DNA of 64,000 nucleotides, from the NCBI GenBank assembly GCA_016873995.1, contig VGVR01000004.1, positions 62,001 to 126,000 on the forward strand, given 5' to 3'. Positions 45,642-54,046 of this stretch are shown here, piece after piece; position 1 is the first letter of the stretch; each line of letters starts with the position of its first letter. Under the pieces are notes generated by a model. The model was not told the DNA's origin and did not search any database. It saw nothing but the letters and a program-made list of their open reading frames with translations. The position numbers and the translations under genes were made by a program. Source of the stretch: Gemmatimonadota bacterium. Its GTDB lineage: Bacteria > Gemmatimonadota > Gemmatimonadetes > Longimicrobiales > Gaopeijiaceae.

Positions 45642-46382
45642 TCAGCGGACGCTCGTGGTCGCCCACGCGTAGAAGACGCCGTTGGCCGGGATGCCCAGCG
45701 CATCGGCCACGGTCTGCTTGGGCAGGCGCACGACGATGGAGAGGGTGTTCAAACCCGCCAGGTCGTCCGCGGCGGGATCGGCGAACGCCAGCGTCTGCTC
45801 GCTGGGATCCCCGACCTGCCTTCCAAGCGCAGCGCCGTAGGCCGCGTTGAGGACGCTCCTCACGCTCCGGTCGCCGAAGAGGTTGATGAAGAACGGGTCA
45901 TCGCTCGGGCCCACCCACGCCGTGATCCCCGAGCCGCTGAGCGTCGAGCCGAAGCGTCCCTTCAAAGAGGGCCCGGGCTCGATCCGGGAAGTCGTCCCAG
46001 TGACGGCGGGCCGGACCGGACCGCGCACCATGATGGTCTGCGACGCGCCCGAGCCGGCTGTGGCGACCTGGATGACGGACTCCTCGACACCATCACGCTG
46101 CGCGTCCAGGTTGAACTCGTAGAGCCCGCGCGGGTTGAGCGCCGCGGTGCGGGTCGCCTCCCCGGGGGTCAGGAACGGGGCGACGGTCATGATGAACACG
46201 ACGTCGTTCCCGTCGTTGAAGACGTACAGATCGTTGATGTCGAGGTTGCCTTCCATGGTATCGGGGGCGTCGGCATGGTCGGCGGCACGCACGAGGGCGG
46301 TGCCGATCGCAAGCGCGCAGGCGATGAGGCCCGCGACGGTGACGGACCATGCCCAGCGCGCATGTGTGGTCATCGATTTCAC
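45642..46382 (-). CDS. DUF4331-family exported protein
   Basis: A 246-residue secreted protein: signal peptide (about 12-33), then ADHADAPDTMEGNLDINDLYVFNDGNDVVFIMTVAPFL, the DUF4331 hallmark, and repeats of the beta-propeller-like fold with DPFFINLFG and AGLNTLSIVVRLPKQTV. The family lies in clusters with TPR proteins and ECF sigma factors, as here; function unknown. It starts 59 bases after the anti-sigma gene. Confidence 0.88.
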   Translation of the reverse strand: MKSMTTHARWAWSVTVAGLIACALAIGTALVRAADHADAPDTMEGNLDINDLYVFNDGNDVVFIMTVAPFLTPGEATRTAALNPRGLYEFNLDAQRDGVEESVIQVATAGSGASQTIMVRGPVRPAVTGTTSRIEPGPSLKGRFGSTLSGSGITAWVGPSDDPFFINLFGDRSVRSVLNAAYGAALGRQVGDPSEQTLAFADPAADDLAGLNTLSIVVRLPKQTVADALGIPANGVFYAWATTSVR

Positions 46383-46440
46383 CGGCTCGAGGGTGAACTC
46401 TGGTCACCCTCAGTACGTCAGCCGGCGGCGATCGGATGGT

Positions 46441-47289
46441 TCAGGCCCCCGCGGCCGTCCAGGCGCCTACGAGGAAGGGTTGCGTGGTCGGCTGAGGCGA
46501 GCCTCCCGCGGGCTCTTCCGTGAGCGCGCTCGCGTCGTATTCGGCGGCGCTCGCAGCCAGCGTGAGCAAAGCAGCTCCGCTCGCTTCGGTGTCGAACGTC
46601 CCGAGGCTCACAGGCGCCTCCGCTCCGCGGATCCCCCAGAGCTGGTAGGTCCTGCCCGCGGGTGCCGGGGGCAGGTTCTCCGCGGCTACCAACAGCAGCG
46701 CCCGGTCGGGGCTCCAGAAGAGCCGCAGGCTGGGCGCCAACTCTCCGGTCGACCTGGCGAAGCGGAGGTCCGGCCCCGTCAGCGCGACCGCCAGCGAGTC
46801 GAAGCGGGCCAAGGAGATCTGCGCCGCTTCCAGCGCCGCCCCCGCGGACTCGAGCGACGCGCGCGCCGCCGCGAGCTCGTCCCCGAGCGAGGCCGACTCA
46901 CGCCCCAGTCGGGCGTTGTCGACGCCCAGCCAGATGAGGCCGGCGACCGATGCCGCCAGGAGGAGCCACGGCGCTGCGGTCACGTATGGGCGCCGCCGCA
47001 CCGTCGGGCCCGCGCGTGGCGTGGTGCGCCCACCCACCGGGCCCATGCTCGCCACTCTGCCGGACCGATCGCCTCGAGCCCGTTCGAGCAGGCGGTCGCG
47101 AAGCCGTGCCGGGGGCCGCGCATCAGGAAGCTCCTCGGCGACCGCCAGCAGGGCGGCACGGGCCTCGTCCACCGAGCGCCGAAGCTCCGCGTCCTCGGCA
47201 AGGCGCGCCTGGAAAGCGGCCAGCTCGTCGGGCTCGAGTGCATCGAGCACGTATCCTGCGACCAGGTCCGGCCAGTTCTCGCGGCTCAC
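46441..47289 (-). CDS. anti-sigma factor, RskA-like
   Basis: A 282-residue protein with an N-terminal anti-sigma domain (VAGYVLDALEPDELAAFQARLAEDAELR), one transmembrane helix (AAPWLLLAASVAGLIWLGV, about 101-120) and a C-terminal RskA domain (FARSTGELAPSLRLFWSPDRALLLVAAENLPPAPAGRTYQLWGI). It should hold the sigma factor at the membrane. It overlaps the sigma gene stop (ATGA). Confidence 0.9.
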   Translation of the reverse strand: MSRENWPDLVAGYVLDALEPDELAAFQARLAEDAELRRSVDEARAALLAVAEELPDARPPARLRDRLLERARGDRSGRVASMGPVGGRTTPRAGPTVRRRPYVTAAPWLLLAASVAGLIWLGVDNARLGRESASLGDELAAARASLESAGAALEAAQISLARFDSLAVALTGPDLRFARSTGELAPSLRLFWSPDRALLLVAAENLPPAPAGRTYQLWGIRGAEAPVSLGTFDTEASGAALLTLAASAAEYDASALTEEPAGGSPQPTTQPFLVGAWTAAGA

Positions 47290-47927
47290 GAGCGGCCTCC
47301 CGTCGTTGCGAATCGGTCTCTCAGGTTGCGCATGCCGTCGCGGATGCGGGTCTTCACGGTGCCGAGGGGCTCGTCCAGTCGCCGGGCGATTTCCGATTGG
47401 GACAGGCCGGCGAAGTAGGCGAGCTCGATCGCGCGCCGCTGGTCCGGGCTGAGGTCCGAGAGGGCACGCTCCAACGCAGTGCGGATCTCGGAAGCGAGCG
47501 TCCGCTGGTCCGCGGCCACGGCCGGTGAAACCTCCACGGCCATCCCTTCACCGACCCGCTCCGCGGCGCGGGCGTGCGCCGCCTGTCGTCGGTCCCGGGA
47601 TCGGACGTGATCGAGCGCGCGTGAGCGCGCGACCATGGCAAGCCACGTCCGCGCCGAGCCACGGGTGTGATCGAAGCCGGCCGCCCCTCGCCACACCTGG
47701 AGGAAGACGTCCATCGTGACCTCCTCGGCGTCCGCATCCCCCCCGACGATGGCTCGGGCGAGCTTGAACACGAGCGGCTAGTGTCGGTCGTAGGGCTGGG
47801 CGAGCGCGCGGTCGTCCCCGTCGCGGATGCGCTCCAGCAGCGAGAGGTCGGCTTCGAGGTCCGCCACAGATCCAGACAGGAAGGGGCTTTGGCTGCTCAG
47901 GCAAGGCACACCTAGTTCGGGGGACAT
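47286..47927 (-). pseudogene. ECF RNA polymerase sigma factor interrupted by an in-frame TAG
   Basis: From the ATG at 47927 the frame reads into region 2 of an ECF sigma factor (LLERIRDGDDRALAQPYDRH), meets TAG at 47778-47780, and resumes in the same frame with PLVFKLARAIVGGDADAEEVTMDVFLQVWRGAAGF. Region 4 is complete (LSDLSPDQRRAIELAYFAGLSQSEIARRLDEPLGTVKTRIRDGMRNLR). Only the one codon is wrong. If real, no full-length sigma factor would be made, leaving the downstream anti-sigma/DUF4331 cluster unregulated by it; if an error, the gene is intact. Confidence 0.82.
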
Positions 47928-48073
47928 GATAGGCTGCCGGGCCATTCTTCCAAAGCTCGCTCCGTGGTTTGGCGTGATCCCGATGGCGACCGGCACCCTC
48001 CCCCTTCGTCAGGTACGCCGGAGGCGAGGGCCCCGGATGGCCGCTCGCCGCCCGGGCTACTGGAGTGTAAGCG

Positions 48074-48240
48074 CTACCAACCCGCGTCCGCGCCGCTCCC
48101 GTACACCACCACGGTGTGCTGCCGCCCGTCGGCCATGTACGTCATCGGCGTGGCGGTCGGCGTCGCCGGCAGCTCGATGGCGTGCAGCGTCGCTCCCGTG
48201 GCCTTGTGGATTGCGAGCAGCGCGGGGCTAGCAACGGGTC
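48074..48240 (-). pseudogene. C-terminal remnant of a PQQ-dependent dehydrogenase
   Basis: The minus strand encodes LLAIHKATGATLHAIELPAT, then PTATPMTYMADGRQHTVVVYG, which is the last propeller blade of quinoprotein (PQQ) glucose/alcohol dehydrogenases (usual text: LxAxDKxTGxxLxxIELPxxxxxxPMTYMxDGRQYIVVAxG). Nothing of the other seven blades is present; upstream of about 48240 the sequence changes to the lower-GC segment. The tail is also cut by a stop (GADAGW, TAG). It is a non-functional fragment left by a rearrangement. Confidence 0.72.
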
Positions 48241-48285
48241 GCGTTCGAACACGCGCAGTGCTGCGCGTGTGTTGGCGAAGGATCT

Positions 48286-48879
48286 CTAGTTGCCGTGTTT
48301 GCCCGGGCTCCAACCCATGTGTCCCAGATGTTGCTGACCGGCTGACTGGGCGCCTGGTTCAAGGCTAGTTCCCATCGAGTCGTGCCAGCGGTTGAGATAG
48401 CCGAACAAGGCGACCACACCCAGGATTTCAACGATCTCGCCATCGTCCCAATGGCGGCGCAGCTGATCGGCGATGGCGTCATCGACCGCGTTCGGCACGG
48501 CAGAGGCCGCAATCGCAAATTCGAACGCCGCCTTTTCAGCGGCGCTGAATAAGTCAGTGTCACGGAAGTTCCAGATCGCATGCAGGCGGGCGTCACTGCC
48601 GCCGTAGCACTGCGCCGCAAGGATGGTGTGTGCCTGGCAGTACTTGCAGCCGGTGTTGGCCGAAGTCAGGTAGCCGATCAGGCGCTTCTGCTCGCTGGTG
48701 ACGCGGCCGTGGTTTCCCATCACGGCCTTGTTGAGCTCGATAAAGGCTTTGGCGATGGCCGGGCGGCGTTGCATGGTCAACACGCTATTGGGCGGGAAGC
48801 CGAGCGTTTCGTTGAAGAACGTGGCCAGCTCGGCAACTTCGGCGTCATGGCCAGTAGGCAGTGGCCTGATCAGGGGCAT
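48286..48879 (-). CDS. carboxymuconolactone decarboxylase / AhpD-like protein (probably acquired)
   Basis: A 197-residue AhpD-like protein: NKAVMGNHGRVTSEQKRLIGYLTSANTGCKYCQAHTILAA with the CxxCxxH site CKYCQAH (about 78-84), then LFSAAEKAAFEFAIAASAVPN and EIVEILGVVALFGYLNRWHDSMG. Such proteins act as peroxidases or decarboxylases. The gene and about 80-100 bases on each side are less GC-rich and use more AT-ending codons than the neighbours, and a truncated dehydrogenase abuts it, so transfer or a foreign join is likely. Closest in style to proteobacterial members. Confidence 0.85.
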   Translation of the reverse strand: MPLIRPLPTGHDAEVAELATFFNETLGFPPNSVLTMQRRPAIAKAFIELNKAVMGNHGRVTSEQKRLIGYLTSANTGCKYCQAHTILAAQCYGGSDARLHAIWNFRDTDLFSAAEKAAFEFAIAASAVPNAVDDAIADQLRRHWDDGEIVEILGVVALFGYLNRWHDSMGTSLEPGAQSAGQQHLGHMGWSPGKHGN

Positions 48880-49126
48880 GGCGAATATCAGTGGCGATGG
48901 TCAAGAGGGAAGCCGACAAGACGGGAAATGGTAGTCGGCCCGAATGCCCGCGCGTAAGACGATCTCGGTTCGCCAGGCGTCCTGTTTAACGCCCCGGCAA
49001 AGAGCCGACGTTTTGGACCCCACCTCGTGATAAGTCGCCGAGCGATCCGCCTTAGGATGAAGACCAGTGCGAGTCACGTTCTCCTCGTCTTCCTCCGGAC
49101 AGCAGGATCCCCGCTCATCGGCTGCC

Positions 49127-51646
49127 TCAACCGATGGGATCGCCAGGGGGCATCCCCAACTTCGGTGCTGGCTCCGTGTTCTGCGAGCGGGCCTGCCAGC
49201 GCCGGATGTCCTCGGCGACCAGCCTGGTGTGCGGCGTCGGGTCGCCTCCTTGCTCGATGCGCGCGGCCAGCTGGTCGAGCCGATCCGACAGCACCGCCCG
49301 CACCTGCGCAGGATTCCCGCTGGAGCCCCCCTCGGACATCATGCGATCCACGACCACGCGCTGGACGATCTGTTGGACCTTCTGCCGGTACTCGTCCCCG
49401 GGCGCCGGCGTTTCCCACGTGGCGCGGAGCACGCGATCGACGACCTCGGCGAGGTCCGGGTAGTCGCCCATGCTCCCAAAGACTTCGAGCCGCGCCATGC
49501 GCGCGGGGTGGAAGATCTCCCCGATGCTGAAATCAGCCGCCGCCTCCGCGGCACCCAGCGGATCGAAGAGGCGCTCGGTGTACCCGGGGAACGGCTCGCC
49601 CCTCGTGTAGCGATCGGCGGTGGGCGGAATCATGGCGACGATGCGCTCGGGGAGTGCCAAGAAGTACGGCGTCACCGTGGAGAGGATCAGGTCGAGCGCG
49701 CGGCGCTGCTCGTTCCCCGGAACGACCTCGACGGGCGCCTGTCCGTCGCCACGCACCGCTGGCCGGTAGTCGGCACCCCCGAGACTCTGCGCGGCCGAAC
49801 GGAGCTGGAAGCGGTGGTGCATGTAGAGCGGCAGGAGGACGTACTCGAGGTTCGAGAGCGGCTCGCCCACGCGGATCTGGTCCATGCCGAAGCGCCGCAA
49901 ACCGATCTCGCGCACGCGCAGCTCCACCTCGAGGTGGTCCACTAGGTTCGAGCCGTTGTCCCAAACGCTCGCGTAGCGATGGCCTGCGCCGACGAACGTG
50001 TTGTTGGTGTGACCTCCGTAGCGGAGATCGCGCCCGAGTCCGTCGCGCACGATCGCTTCGAGGGCCGCCTCTTCGTCCGTCGAAGCGTCGAACTCGCGGT
50101 ACAACCAGTTCACCGAGAGCTTGTCGTACTCGCCGATCCGCCTGGTGTAGGCGTTCGACAGGTCGAGCGTGCCGTCGCCCCTGATCTCCACGAGGGGCGC
50201 GGGATAGTCCATCACGGTCTCCCTCCCCTGCGCGCTGCCGATGTAGTTGTGCGGGAAGCCGAGCGTGTGCCCCACCTCGTGCGCGGAGAGTTGGCGCACG
50301 CGCGCCAGCGCCAGCTCGTAGGCGTCCGAGCCCTCCGCGACTTGCGCCAGGTACTCGAAGTCCGGAGCCCCGGACAGGTCGCATCCATCGAGGCCCCATG
50401 CGCCCTCGAATACGCTGCCGCCGTCTGCCGACAGCGTGCTGCCCGAGAACGGTGACACCATCCCCTGCCCGAGCAGGAAGTCGTGTCGCAGGCGCAGGCT
50501 TCCGAGGTTCACGACGCCGCGGATGATCTCGCCCGTGCGCGGGTCGATGATCGAGTTGCCGTAGGAGTATCCGCGAGTCAGCCTGTGCGTCCAGTGGATG
50601 ATGTTGTAGCGGATGTCTTGCGGATCGGCGCCGTCGGGAAGCACTCGGACCTGGAATGCATCGATGAAGCCGGCGGCCTCGAACGCTTCGTTCCACCAGC
50701 TCGCTCCTTCGATCAGCGCGCTCCGCACCGGCTCGGGCGTCCCCGGGTCGACGTAGTAGACGATCGGCTCGACCGCCTCCGAGGGCGCCACGCCGGGCGT
50801 TCGCTTCTCGAGCCTGTGGCGCGCGCTCAGCCGTACCATCATGTCCGCGTCGATGGCCGTCGCGTAGTCGAGCACGTTGGGGCCGCTCACGCCGATGCGC
50901 GGATCGGCAATGCGCGTACGGAACCCTGGTTCCGGTAGTCTGATGAGCGAGTGATGCACTCGCAGCGTCACCGCTTCACCGGAGGACGCCACGCCCTGTA
51001 CCAGCGGGCCCGGGTCCGAGCTCGTGAAGGTGAGGAGCGCCTCCACCTCCGTGTTCTCGGGATACGACTTCGTGTTGGGCAGGTAAACCGCGCTCCTGCT
51101 CCGGTCGAGCTGGTAGCGACCCTGACCGCTCTCGGCCAGCGTCTCGACGACGCCGCTGGCGTCACGCAGGAAGAAGTCGGTCGCGTCCACCAGGATGCTG
51201 CCGTCCGAGGTCGCTTCGATGTCGAAGCCCCAGTGCACCGAGGGAGCGAACGCGTCGCGCACGGCCGACGCCTCCGTGGGGTTGTCCGTGTTCGCCACGA
51301 AGCGATAGTTCGGCTCGAGCAGGAGCACCCGTGGTCCCGCGCGCAGCACGCTCAACACGCTGGTGCCGTTCAGCTGGCCACGGTCGATTCCGACCGGGTT
51401 GCTGCCGAGCCCTGATGCCATGGAGATCTGATAGAGGAACTCCCGGTCCGGCTCGGAGATCTCCCAGAAGAGCGACCCCGTTCTCTCTTCCCAGTAGAGA
51501 TCGAAGAGGCCGGCTAGGCGGGTCATGCCTTCGGTCCGCTCTGCGACGGAGGGGAGCGCCTCCTGCGCGGCGGCCGCCCACGGGAGCGCGGCGGTGATGG
51601 CGGCGAGGGCGAGTGCGCGGAGAAGACGGGGTGCGGCGGTAGTCAT
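49127..51646 (-). CDS. secreted zinc metalloprotease, DUF5117/DUF5118 type
   Basis: An 839-residue exported protease: signal peptide (about 1-27), DUF5118-like start (AERTEGMTRLAGLFDLYWEERTGSLFWEI), DUF5117 domain (FLYQISMASGLGSNPVGIDRG), then the metzincin-like zinc site SAHEVGHTLGFPHN (about residue 440) and a DUF4953-like C-terminal part (SIGEIFHPARMARLEVFG). The family is large in Bacteroidota and Gemmatimonadota; substrates are unknown. The ATG at 51646 is the start; a longer frame upstream lacks similarity. Confidence 0.9.
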   Translation of the reverse strand: MTTAAPRLLRALALAAITAALPWAAAAQEALPSVAERTEGMTRLAGLFDLYWEERTGSLFWEISEPDREFLYQISMASGLGSNPVGIDRGQLNGTSVLSVLRAGPRVLLLEPNYRFVANTDNPTEASAVRDAFAPSVHWGFDIEATSDGSILVDATDFFLRDASGVVETLAESGQGRYQLDRSRSAVYLPNTKSYPENTEVEALLTFTSSDPGPLVQGVASSGEAVTLRVHHSLIRLPEPGFRTRIADPRIGVSGPNVLDYATAIDADMMVRLSARHRLEKRTPGVAPSEAVEPIVYYVDPGTPEPVRSALIEGASWWNEAFEAAGFIDAFQVRVLPDGADPQDIRYNIIHWTHRLTRGYSYGNSIIDPRTGEIIRGVVNLGSLRLRHDFLLGQGMVSPFSGSTLSADGGSVFEGAWGLDGCDLSGAPDFEYLAQVAEGSDAYELALARVRQLSAHEVGHTLGFPHNYIGSAQGRETVMDYPAPLVEIRGDGTLDLSNAYTRRIGEYDKLSVNWLYREFDASTDEEAALEAIVRDGLGRDLRYGGHTNNTFVGAGHRYASVWDNGSNLVDHLEVELRVREIGLRRFGMDQIRVGEPLSNLEYVLLPLYMHHRFQLRSAAQSLGGADYRPAVRGDGQAPVEVVPGNEQRRALDLILSTVTPYFLALPERIVAMIPPTADRYTRGEPFPGYTERLFDPLGAAEAAADFSIGEIFHPARMARLEVFGSMGDYPDLAEVVDRVLRATWETPAPGDEYRQKVQQIVQRVVVDRMMSEGGSSGNPAQVRAVLSDRLDQLAARIEQGGDPTPHTRLVAEDIRRWQARSQNTEPAPKLGMPPGDPIG

Positions 51647-51797
51647 GGGGTCATCTCGCTGAGGACGGAGCACCAGGGCCTGAAAGTACGGGGCTGCGGC
51701 GACGGGTGCCTACCGCCCGCCGGGGGTTTCACGACCCGGCGACGCTGTTCGGGCCGCCGTCTTTGCGACGGCTGAGTCGGTGGGCTACCCTGTCGTC

Positions 51798-53423
51798 ATG
51801 CGAGCGCGCCGGGCGTGGGACAGGCGCATGTTCTTGGCGGGGAGCGCCGGAGCCGTGGGAGCCGCGTGCTTCGCAGGGGTTCCGCTCGACCTGCTACGAG
51901 GACTCGGACCACCGCCGCAGTCGCGCTGGAATCCGGGGCGCGTGCGGCACCTCCTCCCCACGGTGAGCGACACCCGGATCCTGCTGAAGGTCTCCTTCGT
52001 TGAGCCTCTCGCCGGCGCGCCCAGGCTGCGGGTCGGGGCACGTGACTTCCTCGGCCGCATGAACGACACGAGCGGATCGTTCTGTCAGTTCTACGCGACG
52101 CAGCTGCGGGCGTCCACCACGCACACGCTCTCGCTCGTGGCCTCGAACGGATCGTCGCTCTGCGAGCCCTGGGAGATCTCCACTTTTCCGCCCCCCGACG
52201 CGCGTCCGGAGCGCTTCCGTCTACTCTGCTTCACCTGCGCAGGGGGGCCCGAGGGCGCTTACGCGGGAATCGGCAGCCTGCGCGGCAACCTTCCCACCGC
52301 AATTCGCAGCAGGCTGCTCCGTCGGGCCCTCTCGTTCGCACCCGATGCGGCCGTCGCGAACGGCGACCACGTGTACTGGGATCTCCACGCCTGGAGCGGG
52401 TCGCTCACGGGGTCGCTCAGCCCTCGAGCGCGCGAATCGAACTTCGACTTCGCGGCGCCGGTCTATGGCACCCGCAATGAAGACGCGCTCCACCTCGCGG
52501 CGGGGCCGCAGATCGTTCCCGTGTACGGAACGGACTTCCGCTCCACTCCGGTCTTCTTTCTCCAGGACGATCACGACCACTGGGAGAACGATGCCGCGGG
52601 CGCCTTCCCCGTCGCATGGTTCCAGCTCCAGCTGGCCCGCGCCACCCAGCAGCTCTACTACCCGGAGTTCCTACCCGACGCGACGCGCCCCGGAGGCCTG
52701 CCGTGGTCGTCGATAAGCGACCGCGGCGACCTGTCGGAGAGCTTCGGCACCATCCGCTACGGCGCGCTCGCCGAGGTGCTGCTCTACGACGTTCGACGCA
52801 CCATGTCCCTCGGACCGACCGCCGTGTTCGTCGACCCTGTGGTGGAGGAGTGGCTCGTGCGGCGCACGAGCGCACCAGGCGTGCGCCACCTCGTGCACGC
52901 GCCCTCCAACCCCATGGGGTGGAGCGCGGGCAAGTGGGGTGAGTGGTACCCGGACCTCCTGGACGAGGCGGCAGGTCGGTTGACGACATCGGTACCCAAG
53001 CCGTTCTGGCCCGAGGGCTGGCTAGGGCAGCACGATCGCCTCGTGCAGGCCATGACTTCGATGCGCGAGCGCGCCCCTCTGGTCGTGAGCGGTGATCTGC
53101 ACGCGATCGGCCTCGGAGCGATGACGCGCGCAGGCTCACTCGATCTCCGCGCGAACCCGGTGACCGCGGTTCTCAGCGGACCCGTGGGGACGGCGCCGGC
53201 CGGGTTCCCGTCCGCCGTGCGCGGCATAGGCGCCACGCCACCGAGCCACTTGGACCTGGTGGAGCACGCGCCGCCGAGAGAGGAGCACGGCTTCACGCTC
53301 GTCGACTTCCTACCCGACCGCGCCGTCGTGAGGCTCTTCGCCTGGGACGTGAATAGCCAGCCCCTCGAGGCCATCGACACCCTGGCGCCGTTCCATACCT
53401 CGGAGGTGGCGGTGCCGGCGTAG
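51798..53423 (+). CDS. TAT-exported PhoD-like metallophosphoesterase
   Basis: A 541-residue protein with a twin-arginine signal (RRMFLAGSAGAVG) and a calcineurin-like/PhoD fold: Asp/His of the metal site in ANGDHVYWDLH, the DDHDHWEND motif (QDDHDHWEND) and the late SGDLHAIGLG. Fn3-like beta strands (KVSFVEPLAGAPRLRVG) precede the catalytic domain. Expected to hydrolyse phosphate mono- or diesters in the periplasm; alkaline phosphatase D-like, substrate unknown. It is divergent from the metalloprotease gene. Confidence 0.85.
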   Translation: MRARRAWDRRMFLAGSAGAVGAACFAGVPLDLLRGLGPPPQSRWNPGRVRHLLPTVSDTRILLKVSFVEPLAGAPRLRVGARDFLGRMNDTSGSFCQFYATQLRASTTHTLSLVASNGSSLCEPWEISTFPPPDARPERFRLLCFTCAGGPEGAYAGIGSLRGNLPTAIRSRLLRRALSFAPDAAVANGDHVYWDLHAWSGSLTGSLSPRARESNFDFAAPVYGTRNEDALHLAAGPQIVPVYGTDFRSTPVFFLQDDHDHWENDAAGAFPVAWFQLQLARATQQLYYPEFLPDATRPGGLPWSSISDRGDLSESFGTIRYGALAEVLLYDVRRTMSLGPTAVFVDPVVEEWLVRRTSAPGVRHLVHAPSNPMGWSAGKWGEWYPDLLDEAAGRLTTSVPKPFWPEGWLGQHDRLVQAMTSMRERAPLVVSGDLHAIGLGAMTRAGSLDLRANPVTAVLSGPVGTAPAGFPSAVRGIGATPPSHLDLVEHAPPREEHGFTLVDFLPDRAVVRLFAWDVNSQPLEAIDTLAPFHTSEVAVPA

Positions 53424-53521
53424 TCGGCAGTTCGAGCACCGACGATGTCGCCGTCTCGCCCGAGTCAGGCGTTCGACTTGCAGCGGAGCGACACCCCAGA
53501 CCACGGAGTCCCTCCGGCCGC

Positions 53522-54046
53522 TCACCTTCGTCCGGTGAGCCGCGCGACGACCTCCTCGACCACGGCGTCCGCGCGCGCCCGGATCTCGGCAGGCGTCTGG
53601 TCCTGGATGGGATGGGGCACGAGCACGACCTCGAGTCCCGTGCGGCCGAGCCGGCTCGCCTGCACTCTAGCCGCCGTCCGAAACTCCTCGGTCGCCACAG
53701 GCACCGCGGGTATCCCTTGCCTCTCGAATGCTGCGCTGTCGTGCAAACTGCACGTTGTGCACGACCCTCAATCGGCGAGCGCTTCGATCACTCCGTCGAC
53801 GAAGCCCAACTTGCCCACGAGCGCCGGAGGCGCCGGCTTGGTGTAGGTCGGCTTCGTCTCGCGGACGATGCGCGCGACGCCGTAACGCGAGACGAGCAGC
53901 TCGGCCATACGGTCCAGGAAGTGACTTCCGCCCGGCTTGCTGATGTCGAGGAGCGCAAGCGTGCTGCCTTCCAGACGTTCGAGGCGCGGGGCCGGAACAC
54001 CGGAAGCCTCGGCGCGCTCGTCGAGCGGGTTCACCAGCGTGGTCAT
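53522..54046 (-). CDS. UGSC-family selenoprotein with in-frame UGA (selenocysteine 93)
   Basis: Reading the minus strand from the ATG at 54046, 92 residues run to a TGA at 53768-53770. The same frame continues through GSCTTCSLHDSAAFERQGIP to the stop at 53522, for 174 residues with selenocysteine at 93. The U-Gly-Ser-Cys string followed by TTCSLHDS is the hallmark of the UGSC family of (seleno)proteins, first recognised in marine metagenomes. Two bases after the UGA a perfect 8-bp stem begins (see SECIS entry). The N-terminal part (LALLDISKPGGSHFLDRMAELL, ARIVRETKPTYTKPAPPALV) is also conserved. The role is unknown; a redox function with a thioredoxin-fold partner is likely, because a redoxin-fusion gene is coupled upstream. 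It requires SelA-D in the genome, not seen here. Confidence 0.88.
53738..53765 (-). promoter_or_regulatory. bacterial SECIS-like hairpin for selenocysteine insertion
   Basis: On the minus strand, two bases after the UGA, GTCGTGCA pairs with TGCACGAC (8 bp, perfect); a bulged C, then AAC/GTT (3 bp) closes a five-base apical loop GTGCA. A G as first loop base, next to U, agrees with the SelB-recognition requirement of bacterial SECIS elements. The UGA-to-loop distance (14 bases) is at the short end of known elements. The hairpin overlaps the codons for the conserved CTTCSLHD, so the sequence is constrained by both. Confidence 0.75.

Noticed and set aside
3580-47780. Reassignment of TAA or TAG to an amino acid (including pyrrolysine)
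   Set aside because: Both codons end several intact genes at the expected positions (for example TAG after 4333 and 7351, TAA at 40060), and only a few genes are affected.
48074-48076. Selenocysteine or recoding at the end of the PQQ dehydrogenase remnant
   Set aside because: The stop is TAG and the gene lacks nearly all of its length, so simple decay explains it.
53424-53521. Possible tRNA from a GTTCGA string near 53431
   Set aside because: No acceptor or anticodon stem could be formed around it; chance occurrence.
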